DNA of 64,000 bases from Diphasiastrum complanatum. Its lineage: Eukaryota; Streptophyta; Lycopodiopsida; Lycopodiales; Lycopodiaceae. Under the pieces are notes generated by a model. The model ran no database searches and was not told the DNA's origin. It worked only from the letters and a program-made list of their open reading frames with translations. The stretch spans positions 65,271,921 to 65,335,920 of the forward strand of contig CM055100.1 of assembly GCA_029204225.1 (NCBI GenBank), read 5' to 3'. This document shows positions 1 to 10,718 of the stretch, one piece after another. The first letter of the stretch is position 1; every line of letters starts with the position of its first letter. A program made the position numbers and the translations under genes.

Positions 1-51
1 GACACAGAAGGCACTCAGCAACCACAACCACAGGCCCAGCAAGTCCACACA

Positions 52-1484
52 TTGAACACATCGCAATATTTTGATGCTGCGGACCTGATGGAAATAAGCG
101 ACGATGAGCCAGAAAAGGTGGAGCAACCAGGAAGAAGTCTGACCCCTCCACTAACCACCACCACCACAATAATTACTAACATCATCCCTCCACTCCCTTC
201 ACCTCCACCTCCATCTTCAGCACTGACACAATGTTTATTTTTTTGTTTAGCCTCACCATCCCACACTCCAGATCATTACCCAACTCTCACTAACCCTAAA
301 AAGCTCACTAAAGCAGCCAAGCGCTCGATGATAGGCCTATCCGAAATGAGCTACCACATGCATTGGTTGGTGAGCCAGTATCAAGTGCTCAAGAGCAAGG
401 TCCAACATCAAGACCAAGAAATTGTGCGATATCAAAGGCTGGCCAAAGAAAAAGTGGAAGAGACAATGGAAACTAGATCCGTGATGGCCAGGAAGAAATC
501 CACTTTGGAAGAGGTCCAACAACAACTGAAGCACCAGATGATCCAAATCGACCAAGTACGAGACGGATCATCGGGTGCAATGACAGTCGATGCTCCTCTA
601 GTCAAGCCCGAGGACATTCAATTCCAAGCCCCACAGGCCTCAGCCATCTGGATGGAGAAATACGTGTGGCTAATCCAAGAACGAGAAGCCGAAAAGAAAA
701 ATTTTCAAAACATTGTGGCCAAACAAGAGAAGATCATCCTAGAGTCCCAGAAGTAGCTGGAATAAGCCATGAAGGCCCTGCAACAAGTCTTGGACAAGAT
801 GAACCAATTATGGGACACGACATGCAAGCCCCAAGCAGGTGCTCAAGTAACGAAGCCACGGGACGATGATGGGAATGATGGAGCAGGGAATCAAGACGGC
901 AAATCCACCCTTCAAACGGTAGCTCGGGATCAGGTGGCCAGAGAGCCGAAGCTGCTTCCAGAACTTTTTACCGACCCCCTCCCACTTTCAACCTCTCCTC
1001 CTACTCTGCTTTCAACTTTTTCGAAACATTCATTCCAACTTACTCGATTCTTTTATCTTCCCTCTCTCCATCGCCTCCTAGCAAAATAATGGGCCCATCA
1101 AAAGGCCCAGCTGACACCTACAAAGCCCGACGGGACGAGTTCCTCCAACAACTCCACTCCCCTGGTGCGGCATATAACTTGCTGATCCCACCTCTTCCTA
1201 AACCTATCACCCCCGCACCCCTCTCTCCAGATCATTCCATCCCTGACCTTCCAGAAACTAACACGGACATTGAAGGAGATGATGACTTCTTGGCAGATCA
1301 ACCAGAGATAAGAAGGTTCTCGCCCAGGCAAGACACGAGCGCAACTGAGCCGTCAACAAGTGAGCGAGCAAAAGAGAAACATACGGGCACCAAGCAGACG
1401 GCACGACGACGAGGCGAGCAGGACTTGCAAGAAGTTCTCAAGAGGCTAGTATGTAGCGGCCAATTGAGAGACTTTCAATTTTAA
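52..1484 (+). pseudogene. decayed retroelement-associated ORF block, function unknown
   Basis: Three open stretches (52-756, 769-1089, 1089-1484) read as one decayed coding region. The first two share a frame and are separated by TAG (754) and TAA (763), both one C-to-T change from Gln codons; the third is shifted by one frame. The visible protein has an acidic, Pro/Thr-rich N-terminus and a Gln/Lys/Glu-rich probable coiled coil around residues 95-185. I see no protease, RT, integrase or zinc-knuckle motif. It stops about 115 bases before a polypurine tract and an LTR-like segment, so it is probably the last ORF of a retroelement that starts outside the window. An unrelated broken host gene is the alternative. 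Confidence 0.4.
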
Positions 1485-1598
1485 AGAATAAGTTTTGCGA
1501 GCAATAAGCACCTGGTTTTTTTAGAAGCGAACTAAGATCCACGCTTTTTCAAGTGCCAAGTGGAAGACATCACCGGTGTTGCAGTGGGTCCTGCAACA

Positions 1599-2704
1599 GA
1601 TTAGGGGTGGATAATGTTAGTAGATTTCAGAGAATCTCTAGATGTCGAGCCAAGCTGAAGACACAAGTTGTCTCTCACCCATGACCGAGGAGGTCTCAGA
1701 AGGAGGAGAGCAGAAGAAGCTGAGAGCCGAGCATGAGAGCCGAGGAAGTACTAGCTAGGAAGACAGTGAGTTACCTATGTGAGCCTACATGGTGTATCCC
1801 AAAGAAGGAATGACCATGTAGGAGCTAGTCATATTTCCTAGGCTTTGTAAATAAATGTAGACCCCCCCTTAAATTAGTTAGAGTGAGCCACCTTTTGATG
1901 GTGACCTTTAGTGGAAGGGAAAATTTCAGATGTAATTTTTAATTCGGTGGAATTGCCACTTGGGCTCCGCATGGGCAGCCTTCTTGCTTATTTAACGGCT
2001 GCCCTCTCTTGTGAGGGAGCTTTTGAATGTATTGTCAAGTTCTCTTGAGCAAATAAAGAGGATCCTCCACAAGTTCTTGATGATTGCTAAGCTCCTTGTT
2101 CATGGCAATGTTCTTGAGTGAAATTTCTATGAGCATGCTTGAATTCCTTGCATTGTGGATTAACTAGTTTGTTGTTTCCTAGTTTCTTGCTTAGTTGTGG
2201 ATTAGAATTCACTTCTTGTTTATGGAATAAGGTAGAAATCAGCATTCAAGTAAACTAAATAGGCTGGAATAGTGGTGTAGATCTTGCATACTCTCTTACT
2301 TTCCAGTTTTTTATTGTTCTTGGACATTCTAAGCATCAAGAAATGAGTGTTTCTTGATTCTTGGACTGTCAAATGCTGTTAGGAATCTAGTTTCTTGTTT
2401 TTTAGTTTCTTGTTCCTTGTTCAGTAGTTAATCTTGTTCTTGATTGATTTTTGATTCAGTAGATAGCGGTAGGTCTGCTCGCTGTTCCAAAACGTTGATC
2501 CTCTTGAGCTAAATATGGTTACATGGTCGGTTTTTGCATGTAGCTGAGCATCGGAACTGTGTCTCCCACTGACAGGCTGGTAAATACTTGTTGAAAACTG
2601 AGTAGCACTTCTGCTTGTAATTGTTCTAATAAGAAGAAGAGCCATAAAGAACCGTAACTAAAAAAGAGGTAAAGAAAACCCAAGAACCGTGTTCACTGTG
2701 AACA
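1599..2704 (+). mobile_element. polypurine tract and probable 3' LTR
   Basis: A purine run with core TTAGGGGTGGATAA (about 1601-1614) precedes TGTTAG at 1615. The segment carries a TATA-like TATTTAA near 1989 and an AATAAAG poly(A)-type signal near 2052, and may end at the perfect palindrome TGTTCACTGTGAACA (2690-2704), giving TGTT...AACA ends. The order fits U3-R-U5. The matching 5' LTR would lie outside the window, so no target-site duplication can be tested and the right boundary is tentative. Confidence 0.35.
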
Positions 2705-3447
2705 ATCGCAGTTTGCAAAATTTGCAACACTTGCACCTTTGCATTCTTGGCCCATATGTTTGTGACGAGATTTGCGACACTTTTTACATTTCATTCAACT
2801 GACACTTTTTTATCAATCCATCACCTTCAAAAAATGTGCAAAAAGGTGACACCTTCGCTACATTTGTTTTTTTTTGTTGCATTTTTTACAAAAATGTCGA
2901 CACCTTCACTTCATTATTGTCACTATATTCCTTGCAAAAAACTCGACACCATTTTAGAATATGGTATGTTAAAGTAGATCCACCATTTTTGGGAGCATGA
3001 AAATTTGCGACACTCCAACCTTTGCATTTTTCAAAATTTGCCTTCGTTCCAACTTTGACTTTCGGGAAATTTACGAAAAAATATAATATTTCGCTAGCAT
3101 GTTGCATATCATTTTGTTATGTACCTTTGTTTTCATCATGTTTTCATGTCAACAACATATTGGAAATATGTGAAAAACCCGACACCTTCGCATTTTTTGC
3201 CGATACATTTTTTGCCCATATATTTTTCGCTCATACATTTTTTTGCCATACATTTTAACGAAAAAGACGACAGTCTTCGCTACTAATATTGTATGCATTG
3301 TTTCATAGATTGTGTATATTATTTATTTTTGCAATTCAATACACACAAATATTAAGCTGAACATATGCGAACTGAGCGAAGCATTTGTGTATTTTGTTTA
3401 TATTTCATTTATTTATTTATTTTTGGTTTTAAGGACTAAGTACTTTA
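2705..3447. other. AT-rich spacer with GCGACA/CGACACC motifs
   Basis: No gene is visible. The stretch is T-rich and repeatedly carries short motifs such as GCGACACT, CGACACCTTCGC and TTTTTGCC(C/A)ATA, forming a degenerate short-period array at about 2760-3260. Similar GCGACA-type words recur inside the copia LTRs at 17.0-17.3, 22.0-22.3 and 23.0-23.3 kb. Confidence 0.4.
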
Positions 3448-6414
3448 TTGTTGAGTCTGTACCTTCAAAATGAAAGACACGCTTTCATTAAATATTTGTC
3501 TAATCTGTCGAAATCAGAGAGCAAGAGTAATGGAAAAGAGGTGACGCACCCAAAACCAGTCTTACCAATTTTGCAACCATTAGCTATACGAGCACGGATT
3601 GAAGGACTTCTTGAATTCGATCCATCAGTAATTCTTACAGATGATGAGCTGATACGAAATCTGAGTGAGACAAAGAAAGGACATATTTTCACTATTGTCC
3701 GAAATCAAGAGATCATTATTACAGAAGGATTTTACTGTCATGCCTTAGATTTGCCTATGGACGAGGCAGTATGCCTGTTACAAAGCCCAACTTCATCATT
3801 GAGAGCAGAGTTTTTCAGGAAGAAGCTTATCTTGAGAAAAGGGGATATAAGCTCTCTTATATCAGAGACCCCAATCTGAAAAGTTTCGTGCGAGTTGCTC
3901 TTGCTTCCATATTCTTACCAGAGCAAGAGTATACCATTTCCAATACGAATATGGGATACCTGCTGAGAGCCTTGAACGGAGAACCCATTTCCTTCGGACA
4001 TGTTGCTTTAAAGCAATTCTGTAAATTAGTAAAGATTAATCAGTTTTTTCAAGCTTGGTTTGCAGTTTGGTATTTTGTGTATGCATGTCGGTGTGTTAAC
4101 TGTGCAGGAAGATATCAGAATTGCACCGGTGATGCCAGAGTTAGCCCCTTCAATTGAGGCTGATTCACAAATGATAGTATCAAAAGCAACCGCCACAGAG
4201 ATGGCATCATCATCATCAAGCCAACACCAAGGGAGCTCGGTGAGGATGTCCTCTTTGTCATCACAATATAAGCCGCTTTCTAGTGCATAAAAGCCGAGAA
4301 GTTGAAGACGAAGAAGAAACAGAGATTGTTGCTGAGCAGAGACAGAGTCAAGAAGATATCCATCAAGAGCCAGCAAAGAAAAAACAAATTTTTAATATTC
4401 AGCATGAAAGTGAAAGTGATGTCGAGGCACCAATTCTTGATGAAGAATTGTATTTGAAGACTTTTGGAACATTGCTATCAGACACACAGACAGCCATTCA
4501 ACATTTTGTCAGCCTAGAGAAAGTCTCAAGGAAGCTCGAAGTAAAATATGATTTCATTCAAGCAGACCTAATCCAGAAGAATGTAGAGCTGGAAGAGATC
4601 AAGACTGAGCTGACACACAAGAGTAAAGAGCCTGAAGCAGCTCAAGCGGAGCTGATCAAGAAAGATATAGCCCTTGAAGAAGCAAGAGGTAGACAAGATA
4701 TTACGTTGGAGGTACTTGAAGCAATTCAGGAGCAGTCCAATGTTTTCGAAAATGAAAATATATTGCTCAAACAGCAAATCCAGATCCTGCAGGCTTCTTT
4801 GTAGGAGGAAAGACATGTACGAGCTACTTTGAAGAGTAGTAACGAGGAGCTGAGAGAAAAACTCAACGATGCCATTACCAACAAGGAGAGTGCTGAAGCA
4901 AATCAAAAGCAGCTCTAGGACTCTATTGCCCATCTGCAGAATTCTGCAGACATGCTTAGGAAAGACAACTAGATTTCTAAGAAGCAGGCCAAAGAGAGAA
5001 TTCTATGACGAATAAGCGCCGAAGTGACATTGGGAACCTGTGTATCACATGGGAGATACAGGATTGACCCAATAGCTTGAAAGAGCGTACAAGAAAGAAT
5101 TATCCAGACCTTTCAGCTGCAGTATTTGTAGCCCCAGATGGCTGTATATGAGAAATTGAAAAAAGAACTGGAAGAGACTAAGCTTCAATCAAGCCAAATC
5201 CATAATTTTGAAGATGAAGAACTTGTCCAACACCAGGACTAGTCTACACAGATGGATGAGCCAGCCAAAGATACATCAGAGAAGGCCATCCAGACGGATA
5301 TTGTTTTTAAGCAAATCCAGAAAGATCAAGAGGTACAGATTGACCCTGAGGATGCTGTGAAGCCGAAAGCAACCAGTGACAAAGATGCTGCAGACTGACC
5401 AACAAATTTAGCAATCATTCTGTAGCAGGCTGAAGCATCACACAATGGAGCTGTCGAGAGGAAGAACAAGGTAATGTATTCATTGCTAAGGAAAAAATTT
5501 AAGACATTCCAGTAGGAACTGACATTTTTTCTTCCACCTTTTTATAGTCCAGAACTCCAGTGGAGAATGGATTACCTTCTTTTACCTAAACTTTTTGGTT
5601 ATACTAAAGAACAATGGGAAAGCCCTTGGACTTTCTCTAACCTAAACACTTTTTGGGCCAAGTTAACTGTTCACCAAAAAGGTATCCTTGCTCTTGCCAT
5701 TGTTCAGAATAAGTTCAATGTGCAAACCAACTATATCCATGTTGTTATAGGATCTTTGTATATATATATGTCCTAGAATATCTAAAAACATTTGAAAACA
5801 ATATTTTTCCTGTTCTGAATGAGTATCGGAATAAGGTAGATTTAATTAACATTTTTGATGTTAAAGAAGTTGTTCCTAGCCCTAATCCAATTCCTTCCAA
5901 ATTCTCCAGTCAAATGTTATTCCATGATCTATGGGAAATCTACACAGATTGGGAAGCTAATTGTTCTCATTATTTGGAGGAAGTTAAAGCAAATAATATA
6001 CTTCGCTCCACTAATCCAATAACCAGACCATACCATACTTACAATTATGTAGATATTGGTTCTCTCATTTCATATGCCCTTTTATCCATTCAACAATTGT
6101 ACATTAAAGAGAAATTCCCAGAATATACATATGCAGCTCTCTCACTAACTGTCCCTTCTACTGAGATGTCTGAAATCTTGTCTGAGGATAGTTGGTACAC
6201 TCATCTTGTAAATAATACATTGATCGACAACCCCCTTGTACCATTGGGCAATCACGGAATGGGAGGTTATCCGAATTTATCTTTTCAAGAAGATTACAAC
6301 CAGAAGAACAAGTACTTTCTTGCTACAAAAGGGATGACCTTAGAACAAGTTAATGAAGAAAATGAAGCCCAAGCAAAAGCTATTTTCCATAGAAAGCCAG
6401 CCAGCAGGAAGTGA
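3448..6414 (+). pseudogene. long decayed coiled-coil ORF of unknown family
   Basis: This looks like one ancestral reading frame of about 950 codons, now broken. It has an N-terminal domain (3448-4020, with one frameshift near 3765), a possible 88-base GT-AG intron (4021-4108), a Ser-rich acidic linker, a long Glu/Lys/Gln coiled coil (4283 to about 5400) and a Trp/Tyr-rich C-terminal domain (about 5520-6414). From 4283 to 5776 the frame is constant but cut by ten internal stops (seven TAG, three TGA). A frameshift at the (TA)n run near 5757-5772 joins the last part. I recognise no domain with certainty; the N-terminal part loosely recalls plant mobile-domain or transposon-associated proteins. 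Its place just before a purine tract and LTR-like sequence suggests an extra, non-pol retroelement ORF. Confidence 0.45.
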
Positions 6415-6459
6415 CAAAGGAAAATGTAAGAAATTTGTTTGCGAGCCACTGCATAGTGA

Positions 6460-7150
6460 GGAAGGGGATATGTGGAGTCTCATGATCCCACATTATCCAA
6501 AGTTATTGTTTTATATTGTAAAAATTTTCAATTTTTATACATGTAAATGTGCTATAGTGCCTAAATTCATGTAAAGGCCTATTTGCACTTTGTAAATTCA
6601 CATTTAGGTTAGAACTCGCGATGTTTTGTGCGAGTTCTACGGAGACGCATTAACGGATCTCAACCGACATCTTAGCAGTTGGTAAATGACATTGAGGCCG
6701 GTAATCGTTCCTATAAGGTCGACACTTCGTGCCATTGTACATACACATCTGCACATATTTGAGTATCAATAGAGAGAGAAGAGAGCCAGTTTCTATAAGC
6801 TTGAGCGTTCTTTCCCTCTGCCATCTCTTATAGTATTATTTCTTATCAATTGAGCGAATACACTCTTTACGATCTGTAATTGTTTGCGAAACTTCCCTGT
6901 CTGCATCACACATATTTCTCATGACTTACTAAATTTCAGTTACTCTAACGTGGATTTTCAGGCGTCACCAGAGAGCGACAATTCTAACTAACATAAGCAT
7001 AACTTCTCTCAATTTTGAATGAGCTATGTGTTCAGATAATGAGCTTGTTTGATGCTCTGTTCTGTTTGCTTCATGTGATAAAAATTATTTCACTGTATTC
7101 GATTAAGAGAAATCATTAGTCAATTCGATTATGTTTGATGAATCTTTTTG
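6460..7150 (+). mobile_element. possible LTR after the coiled-coil ORF
   Basis: Directly after the 3448-6414 ORF a purine tract (GAGGAAGGGGATA, 6458-6470) is followed by TGTGGAGTC at 6471. Downstream lie AT-rich sequence, GAGTTCTACGGAGACGC and a short GA run (6771-6785). The order ORF - purine tract - TG suits an LTR start, but I cannot place its end or find a partner copy. The sequence after about 6970 is unassigned. Confidence 0.25.
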
Positions 7151-7379
7151 CTAGTTGTTGTCTGATCTGATTGCTTACTGTTATCCAAAGAGCGTGAAAG
7201 ATAAAGTAATCTTTACAATCACAGACCTTGACGAAATCGTTTCACCATTGGTGTTTTTGGATGCCAATTTACCCAAATATCTTTGGATAACCAGATATGT
7301 CACTGTAGTACTCATTGTCAATATTACACATCAGATTCCATTTACCATCTTACATACACTTATCATACAAAAGAAGAGA
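7151..7379. other. unassigned AT-rich stretch
   Basis: An open stretch on the plus strand (7155-7424) encodes a hydrophobic product without recognisable motifs and overlaps the better supported minus-strand gag fragment. I consider it non-coding. Confidence 0.3.
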
Positions 7380-7958
7380 TTATTTTCTCTCTTGGAGAAC
7401 GGTCAAACATTTTATACTACTTAATTCATTGATTTTGTGAAAATCTATAACGACTAGGTCATCACAATAGACTGTCAAATTTCCGTTGTTCGACCTTTTT
7501 TTGCCCATCTTTGAGCTTTCTGGCTCTTCAACATAGGATGAACTGTTATTGTTCTCTTGTTTGCCTTGAGAATGCTTGTTTCTTGGGTTCTGGTAGCAGT
7601 CCATGGTTGCATGACCCTTCTTGTGGAAATGGATACACTCAATCTTTGGATCAAGCCAACACAAATCGACAATATGTCCTTCACGTCTGCATCTCACACA
7701 TGTTTTCTTGTTGCCATTCTGCTGCTTCAGCTTTTGTTTGTTCTTCCAACTACCTTTGTTGGCTCCCTCTGATTGTTGGTCTCGATCATGCTTGCGATCC
7801 GATTCTCTCTTAGGCTTAAACTGCTTCTTTGGTTTCTTCTTGTTGCTATAGAGAGCTTGTTTTGAAGAGTCCTTATGATCAAGATGCTCACGAGTTTGAT
7901 GCACAGTACCAAAGAAACTACTTACAATTCCAAGGAAGTACGCCATTTCCAGTTCCAA
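7380..7958 (-). pseudogene. Ty1/copia gag C-terminal fragment with two zinc knuckles
   Basis: The minus-strand ORF (192 codons) is basic and Gln/Asn-rich. It has a CCHC knuckle CVRCRREGHIVDLC (C-x2-C-x4-H-x4-C) followed by a second one, CIHFHKKGHATMDC, whose second Cys is replaced by Phe. Twin knuckles of this kind are typical of plant copia Gag nucleocapsid. No protease DSGA motif follows. The frame runs at its 5' side into sequence that looks like the LTR of the neighbouring RT fragment, so it is a truncated piece. On the minus strand it lies downstream of that RT, which is the wrong order for a single element. Confidence 0.75.
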
Positions 7959-8331
7959 GGAAGTCCGTCGCGATTTAATGGTAACTGGATCGGAAAATAT
8001 ACAAAGGGTCGGAAATTAACTAAGGGTCGGATTTATACACTGAATCGAAAAATATACAAAGGGACGAATAAATAACAAAGAGTCGGATTTATTAGACCCC
8101 ACCGATCCGATCCAGGGTCAAAGACGCCCAGAAAGACTAGATCTGATCCGATCCAATCAAGGGTTGGAAAATTCCACTTTGATGGGATTAACATTGGGTC
8201 GGAAAAAATTCGATCTTGAGTATTTTTTTTTTTATCTTTCATAATTTTTGTGGTTTTTCAAGAATAATTATGGACATGTTTCAGGATGCTCAATACCTAA
8301 TGGAATTGGGCTTGAGCATGAATCTCAACAC
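7959..8331 (-). mobile_element. probable copia 3' LTR (minus strand)
   Basis: Read on the minus strand, the polypurine tract ATTAGGGGGGG (8333-8343) is followed by TGTTGAGATTCATG, the usual start of a copia 3' LTR immediately after RNase H. The LTR contains repeated GGGTCGGA and GATCCGATC words (about 7985-8205). Its far end is not resolved and abuts the gag fragment. Confidence 0.5.
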
Positions 8332-9540
8332 CCCCCCTAATGTGGATCCTGAAAAATTTCGATTTTCAGATTTAACATATTGTTAAATCTGAGATGATGC
8401 TCTTTTGATAGAGCTTTGGTGAAGTAATCTGCTGCCTGTAGTTCTATCCTGTAGTAAACCAGGGAAATCTCCTTGCTCTGCACTTTCTCTCTAAGATAGT
8501 GATATCAGATTTTGATATGCTTACTTTGGGAGTAGAATCTAGGATTCAGAGAGAGTGCAATGGTGCTTTGATTGTCATAGTAGAGGGTTGTTGGATGTGA
8601 CTGCAAAATTTTGATATATGCAAGCAAGTTCCTCAGCCAGATTGCCTCCTTGGTAGCATTTGTGACAACAATGTATTATGATTCTGTGGAAGATAATACT
8701 ACTAAGGTTTGTTTCTGGCTGTTCCATGAAATTGGGCCTTGATTAAACAAGAAGACAAATCCTGAGGTCAATTTTCTTGTGTCAATATCTCCTACCCAAT
8801 CTGCTTCTATGTAGCCCTCCAACATGTTGGCAGGTTGGCTGCCTTCATAGTAGATGCTAAGGTGCTTTGTAGCTTGGACATACTTCATGACTTTCATGAG
8901 AGCCTTCCAATGAAGTAGACCTAGACTTGAAAGAAATTGGCTGAGAGAGCTGATGAAATAAGCAAGGTCGGGTCGAGTGTAGAGCATGGCATACATCAAT
9001 GAACCAATTATTGAGTGAAACAGATACTGTTTCATCTCCTCCTTCTCTGACTTGGATTTTGGACATTGCTCCTTTGACAGTTTTAAACCAGGGTTGAGTG
9101 GAAAGTGGCTTGGCTTACACTCGACCATTTCATATTTCTACAATACATTGGTAAGGTATCTCTACTGGCTAATGAAAATCTGTTTGTTGGGTCGAATTCG
9201 GAAAATCTGAATTCCGAGACAATAATGTGCTGGACCCATATCTGTCATCTTGTATTCCTATGTTAGCATACATTTGGTATCCTTTAACAAATTCAGATTA
9301 TTACTGAACAGTAAAGTATCATCAACGTACCGAGTAATGATGATGAAAGAATTTGATACAGACTTGAAATAAGCATTCGAGTATGCCGAGTTTGGGATAA
9401 AATCATTCTCGATCAAAAAAGTATTTATTTTTTGAAACCAGGCTCTTGGAGACTGTTTCAAGCCGTACAGGGCTTTATGAATTTTGCGCACTAGGTGCTC
9501 TTTGCCTTTTTGCTCATATCCTTCTGGCTGGGATTGTTAG
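8332..9540 (-). pseudogene. Ty1/copia reverse transcriptase / RNase H fragment
   Basis: Minus-strand open pieces at 9258-9491 and 8676-9128, plus unreported sequence down to about 8350, encode the second half of a copia RT and its RNase H. Visible motifs in order are KALYGLKQSPRAWF, the catalytic YVDD, GSLMYAM.YTRPDLAY, ADWVGDIDTRK, the LSSTES motif of RNase H and ADYFTKAL near the end. The frame starts abruptly near 9540, just after the PEGYEQ.GKEH region, so gag, protease, integrase and the first half of RT are absent. Frameshifts separate the pieces. It is a 5'-truncated, non-autonomous remnant. Confidence 0.85.
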
Positions 9541-9599
9541 ATTTTTTATGCTCAATCTTAAACAAATCGTTCAAGTAATGAGCATCCTAAAAACCGAAG

Positions 9600-10115
9600 G
9601 CTGACTACATGTTTTTGGACCTTCACATTTTTTGTTTTAAGATTTTTTTGCCTTAACCATTTTTAGGCACCTTAGCCTTTTTCCCACCTTAGCGAGAAAA
9701 GCGACATAGTGGCCAAGTGGCAAGAATGCCTTAGAGACCATTCTTAAGGCACCTTTGCCTTTTTTGCCTTTCACCCCTTCGCAAAACAAGCAACAAAGTG
9801 GCCAAAATGCCTTAGAAACCATTTTTAAGGCACCTTTGGCTTTTTTGACATTTTCGTTGCCTTTACTCTAAGGCACCTTTGATATTTTCGTTGTCTTTAG
9901 TCTAAGGCACATTCTGCTTTTTCACTGCCTTTAGTCTAAGGCACCTTCGCCTTCTTCGCTGCCTTTAGTCCAAGGCACTTTTCGGCTTTTTCATCTTTTT
10001 TGTCTTCTTCGTTGTCTTAAATCTAAGGACGCCTTCAGGATTTACATACCTTAAGTCTAACGGCACCTTCAGGATTTGCATACCTTCAGTCTAATGACAC
10101 CTTTGGCTTTTCGGA
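9600..10115. repeat. degenerate tandem array (AAGGCACCTTTGCCTTTT-type)
   Basis: A unit resembling AAGGCACCTTNGCCTTTT followed by CGNTGCCTTTAGTCT recurs many times with a variable period of roughly 35-90 bases. AGGCACC and TTAGTCTAAGG words are the most constant parts, and each unit holds short inverted AAGGC/GCCTT pairs. The array separates two copia fragments of opposite orientation and lies exactly where the minus-strand RT is truncated. Confidence 0.7.
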
Positions 10116-10576
10116 TTTTTCCTACATGGGCAGACCAACGTCGTCAACTTATCATCAACCCTAAAACAGCTGGAGAAACAAATATCCTAAGGGCAGTTAC
10201 CAACTTTGTACAGAAGATGCAAAACTAGAGTAAATGGCAGTTAAGGCATTAGATATTTTTTTGGACACTTGTAAATCTATATATTAGTTGAATCAAACTA
10301 TGTAAGTGTTAATTGAAATTCTCTTTCAATCAGAGTTTATATGTAGCCAGCATTATCACACTCAGCAAGCAGAAGTTATTACTTCAAGCCATTGTACTCA
10401 CTGTTGATATTAATCAGAGTGCAATTTTTGTCTCACTACTGCATCGTTCATTTGCGCATTCTGTATAAATTCTTCTACTTGAATATTTCTGCTGCTAACT
10501 GTTGTGTTTTCGTTCCTACATGCCTCGCTCAAATCCTCGAGCTTCCGCTGCTGCTCACGTCTGCTAGTTTACTATA
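10116..10576 (+). mobile_element. probable 5' LTR of copia remnant A
   Basis: The sequence just before the primer-binding site at 10577 has LTR-like features: a TATATATT box near 10278 and pyrimidine-rich sequence over the last 150 bases. The left end is not resolved and may be lost in the tandem array. Confidence 0.35.
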
Positions 10577-10588
10577 TGGTATCAGAGC
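10577..10588 (+). other. primer-binding site, initiator Met-tRNA type
   Basis: TGGTATCAGAGC is complementary to the 3' end of plant initiator Met-tRNA and is the standard minus-strand primer site of Ty1/copia elements. It lies 130 bases before the gag start. Confidence 0.85.
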
Positions 10589-10718
10589 GGGCATTTCAGT
10601 AATATGCATTTCTACTGTGGATTATCAGTCTAGTTTCTATCAAGACGTCTTCTAGCAAACGCGCAACCAACAATATTCTGACAATCGTTGTTTCTACCAA
10701 CAATCTCGTTCAACCAGA

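Noticed and set aside
7511-7851. Plus-strand Cys/Phe-rich ORFs
   Set aside because: Antisense shadows of the copia Gag zinc-knuckle region.
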